From: Trueperaceae bacterium
GTDB lineage: Bacteria > Deinococcota > Deinococci > Deinococcales > Trueperaceae
Length of the DNA stretch: 64,000 nt
Direction: 5' to 3'
Assembly: GCA_036381035.1 (NCBI GenBank)
Contig: DASVDQ010000021.1
Location: 87,744 to 151,743, forward strand
Part shown: piece by piece, positions 1 through 9,450 of the stretch
Numbering within the stretch: the first letter of the stretch is position 1
Layout: each line of letters opens with the position of its first letter
The notes under the pieces: generated by a model
The model's input: only the letters and a program-made list of their open reading frames with translations
What the model was told of the DNA's origin: nothing
Databases searched by the model: none
Made by a program: the position numbers and the translations under genes

Positions 1-276
1 GAGCAGGGCCGCCTGCGCGTCGAGCTGCTCGGGCGCGGCATGGCCTGGCTCGACACCGGCACCCACGAGAGCCTGCTGCAGGCCGCGAACTTCGTGGAGA
101 CGCTCGAGTCGCGTCAGGGCACGAAGATCGCCTGCCCCGAGGAGGTGGCCTACAGGCAGGGGTGGATCGGCCGCGACGAGGTCGCCGCCCTGGCGCGGGA
201 GTACGGGCCGGGCAACGCCTACGGACGCTACCTGCTCACCCTGCTCGAGGAGCGCCAGCCGACCCCGGCCGCCTGA
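1..276 (+). CDS. rfbA: glucose-1-phosphate thymidylyltransferase, C-terminal part
   Basis: This is the last 91 residues of an RmlA-type nucleotidyltransferase; the reading frame is already open at base 1, so the N-terminus lies outside the window. RmlA makes dTDP-glucose from dTTP and glucose-1-phosphate in the cytoplasm. The visible part has the family's C-terminal signature: GRGMAWLDTGTHESLL, then an EsRQGtKIACPEEVAYRqGWI-like stretch and a YGRYLL ending. An internal ATG at base 40 falls inside the conserved block and is not a start. It sits 102 bp before an aminotransferase on the same strand, at the left end of a polysaccharide locus, so its product probably feeds dTDP-sugar synthesis there. 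Confidence 0.88.
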   Translation, partial: EQGRLRVELLGRGMAWLDTGTHESLLQAANFVETLESRQGTKIACPEEVAYRQGWIGRDEVAALAREYGPGNAYGRYLLTLLEERQPTPAA

Positions 277-364
277 GCGGCACGACCACGAGCACGTCGT
301 CGGACGGGCGCGTGCCCGCCACCGGTGACCCCGAGCGTTAATCGTCTCCCACGCTCCGCGGGGG

Positions 365-370
365 TAACCT
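365..370 (+). promoter_or_regulatory. possible -10 box before the DegT aminotransferase
   Basis: TAACCT lies 8 bp before the ATG at 379. The spacing matches other start-proximal -10 boxes in this window. No convincing -35 is seen, so this rests on position and pattern only. Confidence 0.35.
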
Positions 371-378
371 TGCCCGGT

Positions 379-1503
379 ATGCCCGAGGTATCGACCCCGC
401 CGTCGCCGGCCCACGTCCCCATGCTCGACCTCGCGCCCGAGGTGGAGGCGCTGTGGGACGGCCTGGCGGCGGCGTTCGAGCGAGTCATGAGGAGCGGCCA
501 GTTCGTCGGGGGGCCCGAGGTCGCGGCGTTCGAGGCCGAGGCCGCGGCGTACCTGGGCGTGCGCCACGCGGTCGCCGTGAACAGCGGCACCGACGCCCTG
601 GCGATCGCCCTGCGCGCCCTCGGCGTCGGGCCCGGCGACGAGGTCGTCACGACGCCCTTCAGCTTCTTCGCCACGGCCGAGGCGATCGCCAACGTGGGCG
701 CCGCCCCCGTCTTCGTGGACGTGGACGAGCGCACCTACAACATCGACCCCGCGCTGATCGAGCCGGCGGTGACCTCGCGCACCAAGGCGGTCCTGCCCGT
801 GCACCTGTTCGGGCGCCCCGTGGACATGGACGCGGTCATGGACGTGGCCGAGCGGCACGGCCTCAAGGTGGTGGAGGACTGCGCGCAGTCGTTCGGCGCC
901 GCCTGGGGCGGACGCAAGACGGGCGCCATCGGCGACGCCGGCGCCTTCTCGTTCTACCCGACGAAGAACCTGGGCGGCTTCGGCGACGGCGGCCTGGTCG
1001 CGACCGACGACGACGAGGTCGCCGCCACGGCCCGCATGCTGCGCGACCACGGCTCGCGGCGCCGCTACCACAACGTGATGCTCGGCTACAACTCCCGTCT
1101 CGACGCCCTCCACGCCGCGATGCTGCGCGTGAAGCTGCCCTTCGTCGACGAGTGGAACGAGCGCCGGCGCGAGGCGGCGCGGCGCTACGACGAGCTGCTG
1201 CGCGACGTGCCTGGGTTGGTGACGCCGGAGCTCGTCGACGAGCACGTGTTCCACCAGTACACGGTGCGCGTCCTCGGCGGACGCCGCGACGAGGTGCGCG
1301 ACCGCCTGGCCGCGGCGGGCGTGGCGACGCTCGTCTACTACCCCGTCCCCCAGGACCGGCTGCCCGTCTTCGCGCACCTGGGCGGCCGCTGCCCGGCAAG
1401 CGACAGGCTGGCGCATGAGGTCCTCAGCCTGCCCATGGGCCCGTTCCTCGACCCCGCGGCGCAGGCGTCCGTGGCCGGCGCCCTGGAGGGGGCGTGCCGG
1501 TGA
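379..1503 (+). CDS. DegT/DnrJ/EryC1/StrS-family sugar aminotransferase
   Basis: A 374-residue PLP-dependent enzyme that transfers an amino group to a nucleotide-linked keto-sugar. Visible hallmarks are the N-terminal [14 protein letters not shown] segment, [15 protein letters not shown] (cofactor phosphate region), [11 protein letters not shown], and the PLP lysine in [15 protein letters not shown]. The C-terminal [11 protein letters not shown] and LSLPMGPFL are also family-typical. I chose ATG 379 because a -10-like TAACCT lies just upstream; an in-frame GTG at 325 would add 18 unconserved residues. With rfbA upstream, the substrate may be a dTDP-3-keto or 4-keto sugar, but the sequence alone does not settle which. 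It overlaps cysD by 10 bp, so the two are probably co-transcribed. Confidence 0.9.
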   Translation: MPEVSTPPSPAHVPMLDLAPEVEALWDGLAAAFERVMRSGQFVGGPEVAAFEAEAAAYLGVRHAVAVNSGTDALAIALRALGVGPGDEVVTTPFSFFATAEAIANVGAAPVFVDVDERTYNIDPALIEPAVTSRTKAVLPVHLFGRPVDMDAVMDVAERHGLKVVEDCAQSFGAAWGGRKTGAIGDAGAFSFYPTKNLGGFGDGGLVATDDDEVAATARMLRDHGSRRRYHNVMLGYNSRLDALHAAMLRVKLPFVDEWNERRREAARRYDELLRDVPGLVTPELVDEHVFHQYTVRVLGGRRDEVRDRLAAAGVATLVYYPVPQDRLPVFAHLGGRCPASDRLAHEVLSLPMGPFLDPAAQASVAGALEGACR

Positions 1504-2429
1504 CGCCGAGCGAGCCGGGCCTCGGCGCGGCGGAGGTGAGCCACCTCAGGGACCTGGAGGCCGAGGCCATCTACATCCTGCGCGAGGTGGCCGCCGAGTT
1601 CGAGAAGCCCGTGATGCTCTACTCGATCGGCAAGGACTCCAGCGTCATGCTGCACCTGGCGCGCAAGGCGTTCCACCCGGGCAGGGTGCCGTTCCCCGTC
1701 CTCCACGTCGACACGACCTGGAAGTTCAAGGAGATGATCGCCTTCCGCGACAGGACGGCGCGGGACCTCGGCCTCGACCTCATCGTCCACGTCAACGAGG
1801 AGGGTCTGCGCCAGGGCATCACCCCCTTCACGCACGGCTCCCGCGTCTACACCGACGTGATGAAGACGGAGGGCCTCAAGCAGGCGCTGAGGCGGCACGG
1901 CTTCGACGCCGCCATCGGCGGCGCGCGCCGCGACGAGGAGGCGAGCCGCGCGAAGGAGCGCGTGTTCAGCTTCAGGAACGCCAACCAGGCCTGGGACCCG
2001 CGCAACCAGAGGCCGGAGCTGTGGCAGCTCTACAACACCAGGGTCCACCCGGGCGAGTCGTTCCGCGTCTACCCCCTCTCGAACTGGACGGAGCTCGACG
2101 TCTGGCTCTACGTGCTGCTCGAGCGCATACCCGTGGTCCCGCTCTACCTCGCCGCCAAGCGCCCCGTCGTGGAGCGCGACGGGCAGCTGATCATGGTCGA
2201 CGACGAGCGCTTCCCGCTCGCGCCGGAGGAGACCCCCAGGATGGAGATGGTGCGGTTCCGGACGCTGGGCTGCTACCCGCTGACCGGCGCCGTGCGCTCC
2301 GAAGCCGACACCGTCGCGAAGGTGATCGAGGAGCTGCTCCGGACCCGCTTCAGCGAGCGCCAGGGCCGCGTGATCGATCGCGACCGGGCGGGCAGCATGG
2401 AGCTCAAGAAGCGCCAGGGCTACTTCTGA
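1494..2429 (+). CDS. cysD: sulfate adenylyltransferase subunit 2
   Basis: A 311-residue ATP-sulfurylase catalytic subunit that forms APS from sulfate and ATP in complex with the CysN GTPase. It has the PP-loop nucleotide motif in [11 protein letters not shown] (about residue 42), the [11 protein letters not shown] segment, [18 protein letters not shown], and the standard family ending with [10 protein letters not shown]. Length is normal for CysD (about 300). The start is a GTG overlapping the aminotransferase stop; the adjoining Leu-rich segment is conserved in the family, so little doubt remains. It lies 19 bp before the cysN-cysC fusion. Its place between sugar genes and a sulfotransferase suggests that it supplies activated sulfate for polysaccharide sulfation rather than cysteine synthesis (inference). 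Confidence 0.95.
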   Translation: MPVTPSEPGLGAAEVSHLRDLEAEAIYILREVAAEFEKPVMLYSIGKDSSVMLHLARKAFHPGRVPFPVLHVDTTWKFKEMIAFRDRTARDLGLDLIVHVNEEGLRQGITPFTHGSRVYTDVMKTEGLKQALRRHGFDAAIGGARRDEEASRAKERVFSFRNANQAWDPRNQRPELWQLYNTRVHPGESFRVYPLSNWTELDVWLYVLLERIPVVPLYLAAKRPVVERDGQLIMVDDERFPLAPEETPRMEMVRFRTLGCYPLTGAVRSEADTVAKVIEELLRTRFSERQGRVIDRDRAGSMELKKRQGYF

Positions 2430-2448
2430 TGTCGAGGCACGAACCCTG

Positions 2449-4374
2449 ATGGCAGACGTGTCAACCTCGGCCGAGCTGGCCACCTACCTGCGGCGGCACG
2501 AGAGCCGCGGCCTCCTCCGCCTCATCACGTGCGGGAGCGTCGACGACGGCAAGAGCACGCTGATCGGGAGGCTCCTCTACGACTCGCAGGCGGTCTTCGA
2601 GGACCACCTCTCCTCCCTGGCCGACGACAGCGCACGCTGGGGGACGACCGGCGCGTCCCCCGACCTCGCGCTCCTGCTCGACGGGCTCCAGGCGGAGCGC
2701 GAGCAGGGCATCACCATCGACGTGGCCTACAAGTACTTCGACACCGGCCGGCGGAAGCTCGTCATCGCCGACACGCCCGGCCACGAGCAGTACACGCGGA
2801 ACATGGCCACGGCCGCCAGCACCGCCGACCTGGCCGTGCTCATAGTCGACGCCACCAAGGGCGCGACGGCTCAGACCAGGCGCCACTCGGCGATCGCGCA
2901 GCTCATGGGCATCCGCCACCTGGTCATCGCCGTCAACAAGATGGACCTGGTGGGCTTCGACCGCGCGAGGTTCGAGAGCGTCCGCGACGGCTACCTCGGC
3001 TCGCTGGGCGCCCTCGCCGAGCGCCTGTCGATAGCCTTCGTCCCCGTCAGCGCCCTGCACGGCGACAACGTCGTCCACAGGAGCGACCGCACGCCGTGGT
3101 ACGAGGGTCCCAGCCTGCTCGAGCACCTCGAGACGGTGGAGGCGCGGTCCCCCCGGGCGCCGGGGCGGCTGCGCTTCCCGGTGCAGTACGTGATCAGGCC
3201 GGACCCCACCTTCCGCGGCTACGCGGGCACCGTCGCCGCCGGCGAGGTCAGGGTGGGCGACGACGTCCTGGTCCTGCCCAGCAAGCGCCGGACCCGCGTC
3301 AAGCGGATCGTGACCTGGGGCGGCGAGGCGGGCGGAGGGACAGAAGAGGCCCTCGAGGGCGACGCCGTCACCCTCGTGCTGGAGGACGAGCTTGACGTGA
3401 CGCGCGGCGACGTGCTGGCGCACCCGAACGACGCCCCCAGCGTCACCGACGCCGTCGAGGCGAACCTGATCTGGCTCGACGAGCAGCCCCTGGTCCCGGG
3501 CAAGGCCTACGACGCGAAGGTCGGCACGAGGCTGACGCAGGCGACGGTGAGGGCGCCCCTGCACCGCGTCGACATCGACACCTTCGCCGAGCTGCCCGAC
3601 GCCGCCCTGCGCCTCAACGAGATCGGCCGCGCCCAGGTCTCCTTCAGCTCGCCGGTGGCCGTCGACCCCTACGCGGCGTCGCCGCGGACCGGGTCCTTCG
3701 TGCTGATCGACCCCATCACCCACGCCACGGCCGCCGCCGGCATGGTCCTGCGGAGCGCGCGGGAGGGCCGCGAGGTCAGGGCCACGAACGTCACCTGGCA
3801 CGAGTCCAAGGTCACGAAGGCGCTGCGCGCCCGCCTCAAGGAGCAGACGCCCTGCTGCCTCTGGTTCACGGGCCTGTCCGGGGCGGGCAAGAGCACCATC
3901 GCGAACGCTCTGGAGCACCGCCTGGCGTCGATGGGCTACCACACCTACCTGCTCGACGGCGACAACCTCAGGCACGGCCTCAACAAGGACCTCGGCTTCT
4001 CCGACGAGGACCGCATCGAGAACATCCGCCGCGTCGGCGAGGTGGCGCGGCTGTTCGTCGACGCCGGCCTCATCGTGATCACGGCGTTCATCTCCCCGTT
4101 CCGCAGCGACCGCCAGATGGCGCGCGACCTGTTCGACGCCGGCGAGTTCCTGGAGGTCTTCGTCGACACGCCCATCGAGGTCGCGGAGCGGAGGGACCCC
4201 AAGGGGCTCTACGCGAAGGCGAGGGCGGGCCTGCTCAAGAACTTCACCGGCATCGACTCGCCGTACGAGAGGCCGGAGGAGGCGGAGGTCGTCCTGCACG
4301 CTGGGGAGCACGGCGTGGAGCGCTGCGTGGAGGACGTGGTGCAGGCCCTCGTGTCCCGCGGCCTGATCGGGTAG
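2449..4374 (+). CDS. cysNC: bifunctional sulfate adenylyltransferase subunit 1 / APS kinase
   Basis: A 641-residue NodQ-type fusion. Residues 1-220 are an EF-Tu-like GTPase: P-loop GSVDDGKST near residue 30, [12 protein letters not shown] (G3), and NKMDLV (G4). Beta-barrel domains follow to about residue 430. Residues 465-641 form APS kinase with [14 protein letters not shown] (P-loop near 475), [16 protein letters not shown], and FISPFRSDR. With CysD it makes APS, and the CysC part phosphorylates it to PAPS, the donor for sulfotransferases. A bifunctional APS/PAPS enzyme beside a sulfotransferase (6007-6966) mirrors Nod-factor sulfation in rhizobia (known for NodPQ-NodH). No PAPS reductase or sulfite reductase is visible nearby. 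Confidence 0.95.
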   Translation: MADVSTSAELATYLRRHESRGLLRLITCGSVDDGKSTLIGRLLYDSQAVFEDHLSSLADDSARWGTTGASPDLALLLDGLQAEREQGITIDVAYKYFDTGRRKLVIADTPGHEQYTRNMATAASTADLAVLIVDATKGATAQTRRHSAIAQLMGIRHLVIAVNKMDLVGFDRARFESVRDGYLGSLGALAERLSIAFVPVSALHGDNVVHRSDRTPWYEGPSLLEHLETVEARSPRAPGRLRFPVQYVIRPDPTFRGYAGTVAAGEVRVGDDVLVLPSKRRTRVKRIVTWGGEAGGGTEEALEGDAVTLVLEDELDVTRGDVLAHPNDAPSVTDAVEANLIWLDEQPLVPGKAYDAKVGTRLTQATVRAPLHRVDIDTFAELPDAALRLNEIGRAQVSFSSPVAVDPYAASPRTGSFVLIDPITHATAAAGMVLRSAREGREVRATNVTWHESKVTKALRARLKEQTPCCLWFTGLSGAGKSTIANALEHRLASMGYHTYLLDGDNLRHGLNKDLGFSDEDRIENIRRVGEVARLFVDAGLIVITAFISPFRSDRQMARDLFDAGEFLEVFVDTPIEVAERRDPKGLYAKARAGLLKNFTGIDSPYERPEEAEVVLHAGEHGVERCVEDVVQALVSRGLIG

Positions 4375-4402
4375 GCGCATGCCGAGGAGCGGTCGCTAGC
4401 CG

Positions 4403-5926
4403 ATGCTGGCCAGGGCCGTAGGGGGCACGCTGTGGCAGGCCAGCACCACGGTGGTCCAGCTCTTCCTCCAGCTCGGCGTCACGGCCACGCTGGGCCGCCT
4501 GCTCGAGCCCGCCGAGTTCGGGCTCGTGGCGATAGCCACGGCCGTGGCGGCCTTCGCGGGCCTGGTGGCGCAGCTCGGCGTCGGCCAGGCGCTGATCCAG
4601 CGCCAGCACCTCGACGAGCGGATCGTGAGGGCCGGCTTCGGCCTCAGCGCCACCGGCGGACTGCTCGTCGCCCTGCTCGTGGCGGCCGCCGCCGGGCCGC
4701 TCGCCGACGCCTTCCTGGAGCCGGCGGCGGCGCCCTTCATACGGCTCGTGGGCCTGTCGGTGCTGGGCATCGGCCTGGGCACGACCTCAGACGCCCTGCT
4801 CCAGCGCGACATGCGCTTCAGGGACCACGGCGTCATCACCGTGGCGTCCTACGGCGTCGGCTACGGCCTCGTGGCGATCCCGCTGGCCGCCCTGGGAGCG
4901 GGCGCGTGGTCGCTGGCCGCCGCTCCCGTCGTGCAGGCCCTGTTCAAGGCCGCGCTCACGTTCGCGGCCCGCCGCCACGACGTCAGGCCGCTGCTCTCCC
5001 TCGGCCTGTGGCGCGAGCTGATCGGCTTCGGCGGCGGCGTGACGGTCTCGCGGCTCCTCAACGCGCTCGCGCTGCAGGGCGACAACATCATCGTGGCGCG
5101 TGCCCTGGGCCCCGTCGCGCTGGGCCTCTACAGCCGCAGCTACCAGCTCATGCTGATACCGGTGCAGCTCGTGGGCCAGACCATGGCCAACGTCCTCTTC
5201 CCCGGCCTGTCCCGGGTCCAGGACGCGCGGGCCCCGCTGCGCGAGGCGTACCTCACCGCGGCCAGCTTCGCGACTCTGCTGGGCGGGGCGAGCGCGGCCG
5301 TCTTCGTGGTCCTCGCGCCCGAGATCATCGGCGTGCTGCTCGGCGCGGGCTGGGAGGGCGCGATAGCTCCCTTCCGCATCCTGTCGGCCGTGATCATGCT
5401 CCGCGTCGCCTACAAGCTCGACGACACCCTGGCCAAGGCCACCGGGGCGATCTCCGCCCGCCTGGTCAGGGACATCGTCTACAGCGGGGCGATCCTCGTG
5501 GGCGTCGCGATCGCGGTCCGCTGGGGCATCGGCGCCGCGGCCCTGGCCGTGAGCGTCGCGATCGGCCTGAACTGGGCGCTCGGGCTCGCCATGAGCCTGA
5601 GGATCACCGAGACCCCTTGGCGCCGCTACGTCGCGTCGCAGCGCTCTTCGCTCCTCCTGGTGCCGGCCGTGGGCCTGCTCGCCCTCGGCCTGAAGGCGGC
5701 GGTGACGGGGCTGACGTCGCACCCCCTGGCCGTGCTCGCGCTGGTGGTCGCGTCCGTCGCGGTCGTCATGGCCGTCATGGTCTGGCTCTGGCCGCAGCTC
5801 CTGACCGCGTCGCAGCGAAGGGTGGTCGCGGTGGGCCTGCGGGCGATCCCGCTGCTGCCCATGGCCGGGGCACTGGCCGTCCGCCTCGCGCCCGACCTCT
5901 CATCTCCGCGTCTGGAACGACCTTGA
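4403..5926 (+). CDS. oligosaccharide flippase (Wzx/MOP superfamily)
   Basis: A 507-residue polytopic membrane protein with about 12-14 hydrophobic helices spread over the whole length. The N-terminal pattern (GGTLWQASTTVVQLFLQLGVTA, then RLLEPAEFGLVA) is typical of polysaccharide transport proteins of the PST/MOP family. These proteins flip undecaprenyl-PP-linked oligosaccharide repeats across the inner membrane. Its neighbours fit a Wzx/Wzy-type pathway: PAPS enzymes, sulfotransferase and a ligase/polymerase-like gene. It starts 28 bp after cysNC, and its stop codon abuts a -10-like TAGAAT before the sulfotransferase. Substrate specificity cannot be read from the sequence. Confidence 0.87.
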   Translation: MLARAVGGTLWQASTTVVQLFLQLGVTATLGRLLEPAEFGLVAIATAVAAFAGLVAQLGVGQALIQRQHLDERIVRAGFGLSATGGLLVALLVAAAAGPLADAFLEPAAAPFIRLVGLSVLGIGLGTTSDALLQRDMRFRDHGVITVASYGVGYGLVAIPLAALGAGAWSLAAAPVVQALFKAALTFAARRHDVRPLLSLGLWRELIGFGGGVTVSRLLNALALQGDNIIVARALGPVALGLYSRSYQLMLIPVQLVGQTMANVLFPGLSRVQDARAPLREAYLTAASFATLLGGASAAVFVVLAPEIIGVLLGAGWEGAIAPFRILSAVIMLRVAYKLDDTLAKATGAISARLVRDIVYSGAILVGVAIAVRWGIGAAALAVSVAIGLNWALGLAMSLRITETPWRRYVASQRSSLLLVPAVGLLALGLKAAVTGLTSHPLAVLALVVASVAVVMAVMVWLWPQLLTASQRRVVAVGLRAIPLLPMAGALAVRLAPDLSSPRLERP

Positions 5927-5932
5927 TAGAAT
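5927..5932 (+). promoter_or_regulatory. possible -10 box before the sulfotransferase
   Basis: TAGAAT directly follows the flippase stop codon, 74 bp before the TTG start of the sulfotransferase. No clear -35 is seen. It could give the downstream genes an internal promoter. Confidence 0.3.
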
Positions 5933-6006
5933 CGGGGGCCTGGCGCTGGGAGACCGCGGCCCTGGGGCGACGCAGGGCCTGACAGTGAACGGAGTCGTAC
6001 CTCAGA

Positions 6007-6966
6007 TTGGGTGGCGAGCCATCGCTCAACTCGGCGCCGATCTTCATCGGCGGGTGTGACCGCAGCGGCACGACGCTCCTGGGCTCGATCCTGGGCAGCC
6101 ACCCGGCCTGCGTCGTCACGCCGGAGTCGCCCTTCAAGACCGAGGTCATCGCGAGGCTGCGCGGCACCGGCGAGGGCACGGGCAAGGCGGCGCTCGAGGC
6201 CATCGGGAGCCACTGGCGCTTCAAGATCTGGGGGCACCCGCTGCCCGAGGGGCTGAGCCCCGGGACCTACGCCGAGGCGCTGAGCGCGCTCGTCGCCAGC
6301 TACGCGGTCGCGCACGGCCGGCCCCCCGACGCCCGCTGGGTCGACCACACCCCGAACAACGTGCGCTACGCCCCGACACTGCTCGCGCTCTTCCCCGACG
6401 CGCGGTTCATCCACATCGTCAGGGACGGTCGCGCCGTGGCCGCGTCGGTCATCCCCCTCGACTGGGGCCCATCCACGACCTACTTCGCCGCGCCCTGGTG
6501 GGTGGAGAGGGTCGCGTACGGCCTCGCCGCCGAGTCGAGCCTGGGGCCGGAGCGCGTCATGCGCGTCAGGTACGAGGACCTCGTCACGCAGCCGGAGGCC
6601 ACGATCCGGCGCGTCCTCGCGTTCGCGGGGCTCGACCCGGACCCCGCCGTGTTCGGCACGCCGCAGGGCGTGCGGCCCACCTACACGGTGCAGCAGCACG
6701 AGCTGATAGGCCGCCCCGTCGACCCGAGCCGCGTGAACGCCTACCGCAGCAAGCTCAGCGGGCGCGACCTCGAGGTCTTCGAGTGGTCTACGAAGGAGTT
6801 CCTCACCCTCCTCGGCTACGAGCAGGAGTTCGGGACGAGGGCCGCGCCGCCGACGCGCTCGGAGAGGGCCGCGGCCATGGCGCGCGAGCTGGTCGCGCGC
6901 CTGCGGAACCGGGTCCGGCACGCCCGACGGAGGCTGAGCGCCGATGCCGGCGACGCGCGGGGCTGA
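6007..6966 (+). CDS. PAPS-dependent sulfotransferase
   Basis: A 319-residue cytoplasmic sulfotransferase of the Sulfotransfer_3 type. The 5'-phosphosulfate-binding loop is FIGGCDRSGTTLLGSIL (residues 12-28). The 3'-phosphate-binding segment is RFIHIVRDGRAVAASV (about 132-147). The late RYEDLVTQPEATIRRVLAFAGL block is family-typical. It moves sulfate from PAPS to a hydroxyl or amino group, here presumably on a sugar of the exported polymer. The start is an unusual TTG: an in-frame stop lies 21 bp upstream and no ATG or GTG precedes the P-loop. Its 3' end overlaps the next gene by 23 bp. It is the likely consumer of PAPS made by cysD/cysNC. Confidence 0.87.
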   Translation: MGGEPSLNSAPIFIGGCDRSGTTLLGSILGSHPACVVTPESPFKTEVIARLRGTGEGTGKAALEAIGSHWRFKIWGHPLPEGLSPGTYAEALSALVASYAVAHGRPPDARWVDHTPNNVRYAPTLLALFPDARFIHIVRDGRAVAASVIPLDWGPSTTYFAAPWWVERVAYGLAAESSLGPERVMRVRYEDLVTQPEATIRRVLAFAGLDPDPAVFGTPQGVRPTYTVQQHELIGRPVDPSRVNAYRSKLSGRDLEVFEWSTKEFLTLLGYEQEFGTRAAPPTRSERAAAMARELVARLRNRVRHARRRLSADAGDARG

Positions 6967-8287
6967 GCTGGCCGCGCGGCGCGCCGCCGGAGCCGTCCCC
7001 TGGAGCGCCGGCGGCATCTTCCGCGCGCTCGGCGCGGCGACCGCGGCGCTGTACGCGTTCTTCGCGACCTTCCCCGTCGAGGTCCCGGGGCTGCCCGCGC
7101 GGCTGAACCTCGTGAGCGCCGTCCTGTGCGTGGCCGCGCTGGGCTGGCTCGTCCTGCTGTACCGCCGCGTGCCGCTCCTCGGCGCGGGTCCGGGGACCGT
7201 GGTCCGCGCGCTGCTCTTCGCCGGGCTCCTGTCGGTCGCGGCCACCGGGCTGATGGCGAGCGCCGGCGCCGAGGACCTCGGCGCCGCGGTCTCCTACAGC
7301 CTGCGCTTCGTCCTGGGCGCCCTGCTGATCATGGCCACCGCCGGCTACGCGGGCGACGGCCAGGCGCGCGTGCGCCAGGTCACGCGGGCGCTGCTGGCTG
7401 GCGGCGTCGCCTCGGTGGTGCTGGCGGTCGCGGGCTACGTCGTACCGGCCATCGGCGCCACGACGATCGGGGTCGGACGACGCGCCCAGGCCCTGTTCGA
7501 CCACCCGAACCAGCTGGGCATGGTGCTCGCCTGCCTGTTCCCGCTGGCGCTCGGCAGGTTCCTCGCGGCGCCGGCGCGCGTGCCGCGGCTCCTCACGATG
7601 GCGCTGCTGGCCGCGGGAGTGGTGCTCAGCGGCTCGTTCGTCAACACGCTGCTGCTCGCCGTCGGTCCCCTGCTGGTGATGGTCACCACCATGAGCCGCC
7701 GCGTGTCGCGGGCGCGGACGATCGCCGTCCTCGGCCTGACCGTGGCCCTGGGCACGGCGGTCGTCGTGATGGGGCCCGACCGCCTGGCGGAGGTATCGCC
7801 GCGGGTGGCGCGCATGTTCGTCTCGCTGCAGGAGGAGGGCGACCTCGAGGACCGCCTGCCCAGCGTCCACGAGCGGCTGCAGCTCTACCGGGTGGCGCTG
7901 GAGACCTGGCTCGAGCGGCCGCTCACCGGCGTCGGCGGGGACAACGCCTACCTCTACCTCTACAACCCCTCCGGCAGGCCGATCTCCCACGCGCACAACC
8001 TGTTCGTCAACGCGGCCCTCACCACCGGGACGCTCGGCCTGCTGGCGATGGTCGCGTTCGCCTTCGGCTGGGTGCTCCTGGCGCTCCACCTGCTCCTGAC
8101 CAGGCTCGCGCTCACCGGCGGGGAGAGGTTCCTGGCCCGGGGCGTGGGCGCGGGCCTCCTCCTGCTGTTCCTGAGCAACCAGTCCAGCGACTCGCTCAGC
8201 GGGACCATCGCCTACCCGCTCTGGTCGCTCATCGGCGTCGGCCTCCTGCTCGTCCGGCGCGGCGCCGGGGCGCGGGGGCAGCCGTGA
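6944..8287 (+). CDS. O-antigen ligase/polymerase-like membrane protein (first copy)
   Basis: A 447-residue protein with about 10-12 membrane helices and the Wzy_C/O-antigen ligase pattern: a large loop ending in HERLQLYRVALETWLERPLTGVGGDN, followed by SHAHNLFVNAALTTGTLG. The loop His (SHAHN) is typical of WaaL/Wzy relatives. Such proteins join or polymerise lipid-linked glycans on the outer face of the inner membrane. It overlaps the sulfotransferase and shares GTGA with the next gene, so translation is probably coupled. Ligase and polymerase cannot be told apart by sequence. Unlike the two other ligase-like proteins in this locus, it has no large extra soluble domain. Confidence 0.8.
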   Translation: MPATRGAELAARRAAGAVPWSAGGIFRALGAATAALYAFFATFPVEVPGLPARLNLVSAVLCVAALGWLVLLYRRVPLLGAGPGTVVRALLFAGLLSVAATGLMASAGAEDLGAAVSYSLRFVLGALLIMATAGYAGDGQARVRQVTRALLAGGVASVVLAVAGYVVPAIGATTIGVGRRAQALFDHPNQLGMVLACLFPLALGRFLAAPARVPRLLTMALLAAGVVLSGSFVNTLLLAVGPLLVMVTTMSRRVSRARTIAVLGLTVALGTAVVVMGPDRLAEVSPRVARMFVSLQEEGDLEDRLPSVHERLQLYRVALETWLERPLTGVGGDNAYLYLYNPSGRPISHAHNLFVNAALTTGTLGLLAMVAFAFGWVLLALHLLLTRLALTGGERFLARGVGAGLLLLFLSNQSSDSLSGTIAYPLWSLIGVGLLLVRRGAGARGQP

Positions 8288-9450
8288 GCGGGAGGCTGCG
8301 GGTGCACCTCTACGGCGCCGCGGGGCACAACCTCGGCGACGACGCCATAGCGCTGGCGGCCGCGCACGAGATCGCGAGCCGCCTCCCGCACGCCGCCATC
8401 AGGGTCGCGAGCGTGGCCGGACCCGCCTTCACCCGACGGTACGGGTTGCCGTCGCTGGCCCTGAACCGGAGGAGCCCCATCGGCATGCTCCGCCTCGTCG
8501 ACTCCGTGAGGCGCGCCGACGTCGTGCTGCTCGGCGGCGGCACCCTCGTCCAGGACCGGCTGGGCCTGTCCCGGTTCAGGGGGATCCTGGCCTACGCGCG
8601 GCAGGTCGCGGCGTTGGCGAAGGCGTTCGGGAAGCCGCTGGGCACGCTGGCGATAGGCGTCGACGAGCTATCGACCCCGCGCGGCAGGGAGTACGCGCGC
8701 GACCTGCTGGCGCTGGTGGACGCGCTCGTGGTCCGGGACGAGCGCTCGCTGGCGCTCGCCAGGTCGTACGCCGGCGCCAGACCCGTGGACGGCGTCGCGG
8801 CGGCCGACCCGGCCTACCTGCTGCGCCACCACCCTGCGGCCGTCGCCGCCGCGAGCCGCCCCTCCCCGCACGGCGCGTACGCCGTGGTGTCGCTTGCCAA
8901 CGAGGGCATGGAGTTCGGCCCGCTGCTGCCGGAGCTCACGAGCGCGGTCAGGCGCCTGGTCGAGCGGCACGGCGTCGACAAGGTGCTGCTCGTCGCGATG
9001 GACACGCGCCCCGGCGAGGAGCTGGCCGTGTTCCGGCGCTGGCTCGCGAGCGCGCCCGAGGTCTCGCGGTGGGCGCAAGCCGTCACGCCCCGCGACGCCT
9101 TCGAGGCCCACGACCTGGTCTCGCGCGCCAGGTGCGTGGTCGCGATGAGGCTGCACGCCATGATCTTCGCGCTGGGCCGCGCCCCGCTCGTGGGGATCTC
9201 CCGCACCACCAAGACCGACTCGCTGCTGCGGTCCGCCGGCGTGCGCGGGCTGGGCTTCGCCGAGGCGTCCTCGGGCGCGCGCCTGGCGGAGCTGGTAGAC
9301 GAGGTCATGGCGGACTCCCGGGCGCTGGCCGTGCAGGCCGAGCACCGAGGCGAGCAGGAGGACCTGGCGCGGCAGGGCATCGCGAGGCTCGTCGAAGAGC
9401 TGACGGTTGGGCGGTCCGCCGCGGTCGTAGAGGCGGGGGCGAGCGGTTGA
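8284..9450 (+). CDS. polysaccharide pyruvyl transferase family protein
   Basis: A 388-residue protein of the PS_pyruv_trans family (CsaB-like). Visible are the N-terminal LYGAAGHNLGDDAIALA (family NxGDe-like motif), VVLLGGGTLVQD, a VDALVVRDERSLALA segment, and a C-terminal RARCVVAMRLHAMIFALG, where Arg-Leu-His is the conserved catalytic-region motif. Members transfer pyruvate from phosphoenolpyruvate to sugars as ketals, adding negative charge. The GTG start at 8284 overlaps the preceding stop (GTGA), and the product ends in TTGA overlap with the next gene. With the sulfotransferase this implies a doubly acidic polymer (inference). Confidence 0.83.
   Translation: MSGRLRVHLYGAAGHNLGDDAIALAAAHEIASRLPHAAIRVASVAGPAFTRRYGLPSLALNRRSPIGMLRLVDSVRRADVVLLGGGTLVQDRLGLSRFRGILAYARQVAALAKAFGKPLGTLAIGVDELSTPRGREYARDLLALVDALVVRDERSLALARSYAGARPVDGVAAADPAYLLRHHPAAVAAASRPSPHGAYAVVSLANEGMEFGPLLPELTSAVRRLVERHGVDKVLLVAMDTRPGEELAVFRRWLASAPEVSRWAQAVTPRDAFEAHDLVSRARCVVAMRLHAMIFALGRAPLVGISRTTKTDSLLRSAGVRGLGFAEASSGARLAELVDEVMADSRALAVQAEHRGEQEDLARQGIARLVEELTVGRSAAVVEAGASG

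Noticed and set aside
325..378. GTG at 325 as start of the DegT aminotransferase
   Set aside because: It would place the -10-like TAACCT inside the coding region and add residues not seen in the family.
2461..4380. Long minus-strand frame (639 codons) opposite cysNC
   Set aside because: It mirrors a gene with intact GTPase and kinase motifs; such antisense frames are common in very GC-rich DNA and this one has no domain-like content.
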